A stretch of DNA of 5,022 nt from an uncultured Flammeovirgaceae bacterium (GTDB lineage Bacteria > Bacteroidota > Bacteroidia > Cytophagales > Cyclobacteriaceae). Below the pieces are notes generated by a model. The model did no database searches. It was not told where the DNA came from and saw nothing but the letters and a program-made list of their open reading frames with translations. Positions 1 through 5,022 of the stretch are shown here, in pieces. The stretch is from positions 1 to 5,022 of the forward strand of contig CAMPJM010000353.1 in the NCBI GenBank assembly GCA_946886805.1. Direction: 5' to 3'. Position numbers and translations under genes: made by a program. The stretch's first letter is position 1; each line of letters begins with the position of its first letter.

Positions 1-1457
1 AAAATATTGCTTATGAAGATATGGGAGTGTTGTTTTTTGATGCAGATCAAGATGGTGACCTGGACCTATACAAGGTAAGCGGCAGTTTTGAACTACCTCC
101 TAATGGTGAGCAAGCCTTGGATAACTTTTATTTAAATGACGGGAAAGGCTATTTTACTGCCAGCTATCTACTGCCAGCGTTAAACAAGAATGGTTCTGTG
201 GTGAGGGCTGCCGATTTTGATGGCGACGGCGACCTTGATTTGTTTGTTGGCGGCCGATCTGTTTCCGGTGCCTATCCTACGCCGCCTGAAAGCTATATTC
301 TTAAAAATCATCAAGGCGTTTTTATAGATGTGACAGCTTCTTATTGCCCTACTCTGAAAAACGTTGGAATGGTCACTGATGCGCTTTGGTCTGATTTTGA
401 CCACGATGGAAAGGTTGATCTTATTGTAGTCGGAGAGTGGATGCCTGTTTCCTTCTTTAAAAACACTAATGATGAGTTTGTTTCTATCACTCATGATTCC
501 GGTATAGGAAATCAGGTAGGTTGGTGGAATAGTCTTACTTCCGGTGATTTTGACAACGATGGTGATATGGATTATGTAGCCGGAAACCTCGGGTTAAATT
601 CTAATTATCACGGCTCAGAAAAAGCACCTATGACCATCTTGTCCAAAGATTTGGACGCCAATGGCAGAAATGACTTTATGATATTCACTTACGAAAAAGG
701 AAAGGATGGAACCCTCCGACCTTATCCTGTTCATACCAGAAACGATTTGATCAGCCAGTCTGTGAATATTCGAAGAGACTATCCCACCTATAAATCATTC
801 GGAGAGGCTAGCTTGGCTACCTTGTGGCCAGAAACCCGGAAAAACGGTGCCTTAATATTGGAAGCGAACAACCTTGCATCTTGTTATATTGAAAATCTGG
901 GTAAAGGAAAATTTCAAATGAAAGAACTTCCATTTGAAGCTCAACAAGCACCTGTTTTTGGTATTTTGAGTAGAGATATAAATAATGATAGCAACCTCGA
1001 TCTAATAATGGTCGGCAATGATTTTGGTATGGATCCACTCTCTGGCAGGCACGATGCATTTAATGGTTTGTGTCTGTTAGGGAATGGAAAAGGTAGTTTT
1101 AAAAGTTTATCGATCGAAGAAAGTGGATTTTATGTAAAAGGTGACGGAAAAGGATTGGCTACATTGAGAAATACCGATGGCAGCGAGTATATTATTGCCA
1201 CACAAAATCAGGACAGTCTTTTGGTATTTACTTCTAATCGTGCCCAAGACCAAAATCTTAACAAATGCATAAAATTAAATCAAAATGATTTTTCGGCAGA
1301 ATTTTTTTATACCGATGGCACTAAGCGCATAGAAGAGTTTTATTATGGTTCAACTTTTCTGTCACAATCCAACAGAATAATAGAAGCCAATGAAAATATA
1401 GAGAAAATAATTATTTCAGAATACTCGGGCAAAAAAAGGGAAATTAACTACCGCTAA
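1..1457 (+). CDS. FG-GAP/VCBS-repeat protein, CRTAC1/ASPIC-UnbV-like, 5'-truncated by window
   Basis: The reading frame is open from the left edge (residues NIAYED precede the first ATG at 21), and family members have this stretch inside the protein, so the true start lies upstream. About 484 residues are visible, ending at TAA 1455-1457. Counting from the ATG at 21, it carries calcium-loop motifs of the DxDxDGxxD type at residues 7-15, 65-73, 125-133 and 176-184, and degenerate ones at 210-218 (DLDANGRND) and 319-327 (DINNDSNLD, Ser in place of Gly). These are the blade loops of an FG-GAP/VCBS beta-propeller. Phrases such as VRAADFDGDGDLDLFVGGR, VVGEWMP and GDFDNDGDMDYVAGNLGLNS are familiar from large secreted Bacteroidota VCBS-repeat proteins. 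The C-terminus (EEFYYGSTFLSQSNR, residues 438-452) resembles the ASPIC/UnbV end domain. It is probably secreted or on the surface; the signal peptide would be off-window. The biochemical role is unknown. Its position before two glycosidases suggests glycan binding or adhesion, by inference only. Confidence 0.88.
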   Translation, partial: NIAYEDMGVLFFDADQDGDLDLYKVSGSFELPPNGEQALDNFYLNDGKGYFTASYLLPALNKNGSVVRAADFDGDGDLDLFVGGRSVSGAYPTPPESYILKNHQGVFIDVTASYCPTLKNVGMVTDALWSDFDHDGKVDLIVVGEWMPVSFFKNTNDEFVSITHDSGIGNQVGWWNSLTSGDFDNDGDMDYVAGNLGLNSNYHGSEKAPMTILSKDLDANGRNDFMIFTYEKGKDGTLRPYPVHTRNDLISQSVNIRRDYPTYKSFGEASLATLWPETRKNGALILEANNLASCYIENLGKGKFQMKELPFEAQQAPVFGILSRDINNDSNLDLIMVGNDFGMDPLSGRHDAFNGLCLLGNGKGSFKSLSIEESGFYVKGDGKGLATLRNTDGSEYIIATQNQDSLLVFTSNRAQDQNLNKCIKLNQNDFSAEFFYTDGTKRIEEFYYGSTFLSQSNRIIEANENIEKIIISEYSGKKREINYR

Positions 1458-1569
1458 ATAATTTTGAGAAGTTTTGGCATAGATTAATTTACATAAGTTT
1501 CTCACGTTACTTTAATTGAAGGTGAGAGGTGTATAAGCGTCCGGAACGATGTTAATAGTAGAATTAGTG

Positions 1570-1585
1570 GTTTCCATTCAGAAAC
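1570..1585. repeat. Short inverted repeat GTTTC-N6-GAAAC
   Basis: Perfect 5-base arms (1570-1574 and 1581-1585) flank a 6-base loop CATTCA. It is AT-leaning and weak, and could arise by chance, but it lies 18 bases before the GC-rich palindromes and may belong to the same repeated element. Confidence 0.35.
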
Positions 1586-1603
1586 TTTAAAAACTTCTGC
1601 ATC

Positions 1604-1620
1604 TGACCCCGGCGGGGTCA
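1604..1620. repeat. GC-rich palindrome TGACCCC-GGC-GGGGTCA
   Basis: Perfect 7-base arms (1604-1610 and 1614-1620) surround a 3-base spacer. Past one mismatch, two further pairs are possible (1601-1602 with 1622-1623). No T-run follows, so it does not look like an intrinsic terminator. Similar GACCCC/GGGGTC palindromes recur between genes in Bacteroidota as I recall; a copy-number search would be needed to confirm that here. Confidence 0.75.
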
Positions 1621-1626
1621 AATGTG

Positions 1627-1656
1627 ATTAGCCACGGGTTTTAACCCGTGGTTAAT
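1627..1656. repeat. Strong hairpin, CCACGGGTT / AACCCGTGG core, REP-like
   Basis: The core is a perfect 9-base inverted repeat (1632-1640 and 1643-1651) with a 2-base TT centre. The stem extends outward through a G-T wobble (1631/1652) and four more pairs (ATTA 1627-1630 with TAAT 1653-1656), giving a 14-pair stem. This is the most stable-looking structure in the window. It begins 6 bases after the preceding palindrome. Palindromes with this CCACGGGTT...AACCCGTGG core are, to my recollection, widespread intergenic repeats in Bacteroidota and resemble REP sequences mobilised by Y1 (RAYT-type) transposases. No transposase is present in the window. No T-run follows, which argues against a terminator. 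Confidence 0.8.
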
Positions 1657-1676
1657 GAAAGGAAGGATGTAGTTTT

Positions 1677-1714
1677 GGCGGAATTTTTGCCTTTTTAGTC
1701 CGCCGGTTGGCGGA
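1677..1714. repeat. Overlapping hairpins with two GGCGGA arms competing for one TCCGCC
   Basis: TCCGCC at 1699-1704 pairs with GGCGGA at 1709-1714 across a GGTT loop, a tight 6-base stem. A second GGCGGA at 1677-1682 can pair with the same TCCGCC across a 16-base T-rich loop, so two exclusive hairpins are possible. A GTAG tetranucleotide lies 4 bases before the first arm (1669-1672), reminiscent of the GTAG beside hairpins in REP elements; that resemblance may be chance. No T-run follows the stem on either strand, so terminator function is unlikely. Confidence 0.65.
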
Positions 1715-1823
1715 TGACAAAACGGATGCTGTGAAATGGAAGTTAATCTATTACGAAATGAAATAGAGGCGTTGAATCTTGAGGAACATTGAAATGAAGA
1801 TCTTACTTTAAATCATACAATAA

Positions 1824-3884
1824 ATGAAAAGACTTTTAAATAACCTGCATTGGATTCCTTTAATAATCGTTTTTGCCTGTAGTAGCGCAGAAGAGACCTC
1901 CAATGAACTCAGCGTAGAAACAGTCGACAGACCAACTAATACTGGTGATAATAGCTACTATGTAAACAATGAGAAACCTCTGAAGTCGCAATTTTTCATA
2001 AAGCTTCCCATCCAGGATATCAAACCGGGTGGTTGGCTAAAAAGATCTTTGGAATTGCAGAAAGAGGGGCTTACTGGAAATCTTGGAGAGATAAGTATAT
2101 GGCTTACCAAGGAAAATAATGCATGGCTAAATAAAAGTGGGAAAGGCGATTTTGGTTGGGAGGAAGTGCCTTATTGGCTGAGAGGGTATCAGAGAATTGC
2201 CTATATATTGGAAGATCCGGAAATGAAGGAGGAAGCAAATATATGGATAGAAGGGACAATGAACAGCCAACGAGACAACGGTGATTTCGGGCCTATTGTC
2301 GAGCATAATGGAAAAAGGGATCTATGGGCGCAAATGCTTATGCTTCAAGTGCTTCAGGCCTATCATGAATATACCAAAGACGAGACGGTTCTTCCGTTTA
2401 TGACTTCGTATTTTGAATGGCAAAATACAATTCCAGACTCTTTGTTCCTCGAGGACTATTGGGAAAACAGCAGGGGTGGCGATAATTTGGCAAGCGTATA
2501 CTGGTTGTACAACAGAACGGGTGATAAATTTCTACTTGATCTGGCAACAAAAATTGATAGAAACACGGCGGATTGGAGACAAAAAGAAAATCTTCCGAAC
2601 TGGCATGTCGTCAACATAGCGGAGTGTTTCCGCCAACCTGCAACCTATTATTTACAAAGTGGATTAGCATCAGATCTCGAGGCGAGTTATAATAATTTTG
2701 AATTCGTACGGGAAAAATACGGCCAGGTACCCGGGGGAATGTTTGGAGCAGATGAAAATGCAAGGGAAGGCTTTGATGATCCCAGACAAGCCTCTGAAAC
2801 CTGTAGTTTTGTAGAACAAATCGCTTCAAACAGTGCAATGCTTCGGATTTCTGGTGATCCGTTATGGGCGGCTAATAGTGAAGACGTTGCTTTTAATTCC
2901 ATGCCAGCGGCTTTCACCCCCGACTACAAAGCCCTGCGATATCTGACAGCACCAAATATGGTGATTAGTGACGGAAAAAATCATGCTCCGGGGATTGCCA
3001 ACGAAGGGCCTTTTTTGATGATGAACCCTTTTAGTAGCCGTTGTTGTCAACATAACCATACCAGTGGCTGGGTCAATTATGCCGAAAGTACATACGCAGC
3101 TACTCAGGACAATGGGCTGGCTGCAATATTATATTGTGAAAGTGAAGTTAGAGCAAAAGTTGGGGATGGTACAGAAATTCAGCTTATACAAAAGACCAAG
3201 TATCCGTTTGAGGAAGAAATTAATTTTACCCTTAAAATGCCTAAAGCTGTCAGTTTTCCATTATATCTACGCATTCCCAATTGGAGTAAAAGCATTGACA
3301 TCAAAATCAACGGTGAGGAAATAAAGACAAATGTCAAGCCAGGTGCTTATGTTAGGCTTCAGAATACCTGGAAAGATGGGGATAAAGTAACATTGGCACT
3401 ACCAATGGAAATCGAGGTAAGGGAATGGAAGGATAATAAAAACAGTATTAGCGTAAATTATGGTCCAATCACTTATTCCCTTAAGATCGAAGAAAATTAT
3501 GTCCAGAAGGACAGTGAAAAGACCGCAATATGGGACTCAAAGTGGCAGGAGGGTGCAGATGCTGAAGCATGGCCATCTTATGAGATCCACCCCGAGTCTC
3601 CCTGGAATTACGGACTGGTTTTAGATCAGGAAAATCCGGAATCGTCCTTTGAAGTTGTGAAGAAAAGCTGGCCGGATGATGATTATCCGTTTACCAATGA
3701 CAATGCTCCCATAGAACTGAAAGCAAAAGGTAAGAGAATACCTTCATGGAAAATTGATCAATATGGCCTGGTGGCCGTGCTGCCTCAAAGTCCTGTGGAA
3801 ACCAATCAGCCTGTGGAAGAAATTACCCTGGTACCCATGGGCGGTGCAAGACTGAGAATCTCAGCATTTCCGCAGGTTGAATAA
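1824..3884 (+). CDS. DUF1680 / GH127-like beta-L-arabinofuranosidase-superfamily lipoprotein
   Basis: Complete 686-residue protein. The start is well fixed: an in-frame TAA (1821-1823) directly precedes the ATG, and a lipoprotein signal follows at once (MKR, hydrophobic stretch, then VFAC with lipid-anchor Cys19 and SSAEE). No Shine-Dalgarno is evident, only A-rich sequence, as is usual in Bacteroidota. Residues about 55-430 form the alpha-helical barrel expected for DUF1680, and about 430-686 the beta-rich domains, ending in the family-typical ITLVPMGGARLRISAFP. The signature SETC (Glu325, Cys327) plus SRCCQHN (Cys407, Cys408) matches the zinc-binding Glu-Cys3 site of GH127 (Glu338, Cys340, Cys417, Cys418 in the Bifidobacterium enzyme HypBA1), where the first Cys of the CC pair is the nucleophile. 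By analogy Cys407 would be the nucleophile and Glu311 (in GADEN) the likely acid/base. Characterised relatives release beta-L-arabinofuranose from plant glycans or glycoproteins, but the superfamily is broad (GH127, GH146 and unassigned groups), so the substrate is uncertain. The next gene is a GH43 enzyme 143 bases downstream. Confidence 0.9.
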   Translation: MKRLLNNLHWIPLIIVFACSSAEETSNELSVETVDRPTNTGDNSYYVNNEKPLKSQFFIKLPIQDIKPGGWLKRSLELQKEGLTGNLGEISIWLTKENNAWLNKSGKGDFGWEEVPYWLRGYQRIAYILEDPEMKEEANIWIEGTMNSQRDNGDFGPIVEHNGKRDLWAQMLMLQVLQAYHEYTKDETVLPFMTSYFEWQNTIPDSLFLEDYWENSRGGDNLASVYWLYNRTGDKFLLDLATKIDRNTADWRQKENLPNWHVVNIAECFRQPATYYLQSGLASDLEASYNNFEFVREKYGQVPGGMFGADENAREGFDDPRQASETCSFVEQIASNSAMLRISGDPLWAANSEDVAFNSMPAAFTPDYKALRYLTAPNMVISDGKNHAPGIANEGPFLMMNPFSSRCCQHNHTSGWVNYAESTYAATQDNGLAAILYCESEVRAKVGDGTEIQLIQKTKYPFEEEINFTLKMPKAVSFPLYLRIPNWSKSIDIKINGEEIKTNVKPGAYVRLQNTWKDGDKVTLALPMEIEVREWKDNKNSISVNYGPITYSLKIEENYVQKDSEKTAIWDSKWQEGADAEAWPSYEIHPESPWNYGLVLDQENPESSFEVVKKSWPDDDYPFTNDNAPIELKAKGKRIPSWKIDQYGLVAVLPQSPVETNQPVEEITLVPMGGARLRISAFPQVE

Positions 3885-4024
3885 TGCCTAAATAAGGTAC
3901 TGATAAAGAAATTACAAAGACTTTTTGGATACTGGTTAGATAATTCAGAATTTTCGGATTACAAGGCGTAGGATAAGGAAGATTGTATTAAAATTGCTGT
4001 CTATTTACTAACTAATAAAGAAGA
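3885..4024. other. 140-base intergenic gap between GH127-like and GH43 genes
   Basis: AT-rich, with no hairpin followed by a T-run, no palindrome like those at 1604-1714 and no clear small ORF. A poor match to the Bacteroidota promoter can be drawn (TTG within TTTTTGG near 3930, then AATTTTCG near 3950), but it misses consensus positions. Co-transcription of the two enzyme genes is plausible but not demonstrated. Confidence 0.5.
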
Positions 4025-4027
4025 ATG

Positions 4028-5022
4028 ATGAAAAGAAGTTTTAGTTTTCTGGTATTAATAACTTTGTTTTTTTCCTGTCAATCAAAAAAGGCACAGGAAA
4101 CTACTTCACAGGATAAAAAACCTGAGGTTGCTTTTTCCGGTAACCCCATATTGGACGGCTGGTATGCTGACCCAGAGGCGATTGTTTATGATAATAAATA
4201 TTGGATTTACCCTACCTATTCTGATGTATACTCAAAGCAGGTTTTTATGGATTGTTTTTCGTCGCCTGATTTAGTTTCATGGACAAAGCATGAAAGAATT
4301 ATTGATACTACTGCAATCAGTTGGGCAGACAGTGCGCTTTGGGCACCCGGGGTGATCGAAAATAAAGGAAAATATTATTTATTCTTTGCGGCAAACGATG
4401 TGCATGAAGGACAAATTGGTGGCATTGGCGTGTCAGTTGCTGATCAACCGCAGGGGCCTTTCAAGGATCTGCTGGGAAAGCCTCTCATAAATGAAATCGT
4501 AAACGGAGCACAGCCAATCGATCAGTTTATTTTTAAGGATACCGATGGCACCCATTATATGTACTACGGAGGTTGGGGACATTGTAACATGGTGAAGCTT
4601 AATGATGATTTCACCGCTTTGGTACCTTTTGAAGACGGAACGCTTTACAAAGAAGTAACTCCTGAAAACTACACAGAAGGTCCTTTTATGTTTATTAGAG
4701 ATGGTAAATATTATTTTATGTGGTCAGAAGGCGGTTGGGGAGGACCGGATTACAAGGTTGCCTATGCTATTGCTGACAGCCCGTTTGGCCCTTTTAACCG
4801 TGAAGGAATTATCTTGGAACAAAATCCGGAAGTGGCTACCAGTGCCGGACATCATTCCGTAATACAAATTCCTGAGGAGGATGAATATTACATCGTTTAT
4901 CACAGGAGGCCTCTGGAAGATACACACAGAGATCATCGGGTAACATGCATAGACAAAATGGAATTCGATGAAAATGGAAAAATAAAACCTGTCCAGATTA
5001 CTTTCGAAGGCGTAGCAGCAAG
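4028..5022 (+). CDS. GH43-family glycoside hydrolase lipoprotein, 3'-truncated by window
   Basis: The frame is open from 4028 to the window edge: 331 residues and no stop. Two ATGs stand in tandem (4025 and 4028), either could be used, and an in-frame TAA at 4016-4018 rules out an earlier start. AAAGAAG just upstream is a weak ribosome-site candidate. The N-terminus is a lipoprotein signal (MKRSFSFLVLITLFFSC, lipid Cys17) followed by a polar linker to about residue 36. A five-bladed GH43 propeller then begins at NPILDGWYADPE. The three GH43 acidic residues are visible: general base Asp48 (YADPE), pKa-modulating Asp165 (QPIDQF) and general acid Glu217 (TEGPF). His275/His276 (AGHHSV) fit the conserved propeller-centre histidine. 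The RRPLEDTHRDHRVTCIDKM region is typical of Bacteroidota GH43 proteins. GH43 includes alpha-L-arabinofuranosidases, endo-arabinanases and beta-xylosidases; the subfamily cannot be fixed by eye. Pairing with a GH127-like gene favours an arabinose-containing substrate, by inference. The visible part looks intact, with only the C-terminus missing. Confidence 0.92.
   Translation, partial: MKRSFSFLVLITLFFSCQSKKAQETTSQDKKPEVAFSGNPILDGWYADPEAIVYDNKYWIYPTYSDVYSKQVFMDCFSSPDLVSWTKHERIIDTTAISWADSALWAPGVIENKGKYYLFFAANDVHEGQIGGIGVSVADQPQGPFKDLLGKPLINEIVNGAQPIDQFIFKDTDGTHYMYYGGWGHCNMVKLNDDFTALVPFEDGTLYKEVTPENYTEGPFMFIRDGKYYFMWSEGGWGGPDYKVAYAIADSPFGPFNREGIILEQNPEVATSAGHHSVIQIPEEDEYYIVYHRRPLEDTHRDHRVTCIDKMEFDENGKIKPVQITFEGVAA

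Larger units (their letters stand above)
1458..1823. other. 366-base intergenic region with palindrome cluster
   Basis: This gap separates the FG-GAP gene from the GH127-like gene. Its first 110 bases are AT-rich and hold no convincing gene or terminator. The middle, 1570-1714, holds four inverted repeats, three of them GC-rich in an otherwise AT-rich background; they are listed separately. The last 110 bases, before the ATG at 1824, show no recognisable RNA gene and no clear Bacteroidota promoter (TTG, about 19-21 bases, TAnnTTTG). Both flanking genes point the same way. The length and the repeats suggest that the downstream gene may have its own promoter rather than simple read-through, but this is not shown by the sequence. 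Confidence 0.7.

Noticed and set aside
21..23. ATG at 21 as the true start of the FG-GAP protein
   Set aside because: The frame is open upstream to the window edge and encodes NIAYED, which fits the family's interior sequence; no signal peptide follows the ATG.
180..494. Antisense open frame of 104 codons within the FG-GAP gene
   Set aside because: It mirrors the repetitive Asp-rich coding strand and shows no family features; the + strand gene is unambiguous.
1500..1527. Inverted repeat TCTCAC ... GTGAGA just after the FG-GAP gene
   Set aside because: Only 6 pairs with a 16-base loop and no T-run; likely chance.
1604..1714. GC-rich hairpins as intrinsic terminators of the FG-GAP gene
   Set aside because: None is followed by a T-run on either strand, and they begin about 150 bases after the stop codon.
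1736..1792. Tiny ORF of 18 codons (MEVNLLRNEIEALNLEEH)
   Set aside because: No ribosome site and no recognisable family. The composition looks peptide-like, but the length is well within chance for AT-rich sequence.
1779..1811. Bacteroidota-type promoter for the GH127-like gene (TTG 1779-1781, TACTTTAA 1804-1811)
   Set aside because: Spacing of 22 bases is outside the usual 19-21, and the -7 box misses the TTTG part of the consensus.
2611..3059. Several overlapping minus-strand open frames inside the GH127-like gene
   Set aside because: They lie opposite the conserved catalytic region of a clear gene, overlap each other and resemble no known protein.
4724..4936. Antisense open frame of 70 codons within the GH43 gene
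   Set aside because: The + strand encodes continuous conserved GH43 sequence across this stretch.

Overview
The window looks like part of a carbohydrate-degradation locus from a Bacteroidota bacterium. This is inferred from four things: two lipoprotein-type CAZymes in a row, an FG-GAP/VCBS-repeat protein of a type common in that phylum, AT-rich sequence with no strong Shine-Dalgarno sites, and short GC-rich palindromes of the REP kind between genes. A genus cannot be named from the sequence alone.

Layout, all on the + strand. Positions 1-1457 hold the 3' end of a large FG-GAP/VCBS-repeat protein whose start lies outside the window. Positions 1458-1823 are a 366-base gap with a cluster of inverted repeats: three GC-rich hairpins between 1604 and 1714 and a weaker one at 1570-1585. 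Positions 1824-3884 encode a complete 686-residue lipoprotein of the DUF1680 / GH127-like beta-L-arabinofuranosidase superfamily, with the Glu-Cys-Cys-Cys zinc and nucleophile signature. Positions 3885-4024 are a plain 140-base gap. From 4028 to the window end runs a GH43-family lipoprotein, cut off at its 3' end but with all three catalytic acidic residues present.

How the parts may work together: the two glycosidases both belong to families rich in arabinofuranosidases and both carry lipoprotein signals, so they probably act in the periplasm or at the cell surface on an arabinose-containing (or related pentose) glycan. The FG-GAP protein may be a surface glycan-binding or structural partner, but its function is not established. 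No SusC/SusD pair, regulator or transporter is visible here, so calling this a polysaccharide utilization locus is an inference. No clearly new system is visible. The most unusual non-coding element is the palindrome cluster at 1570-1714, and the most interesting protein questions are the substrate of the GH127-like enzyme and the role of the FG-GAP protein.
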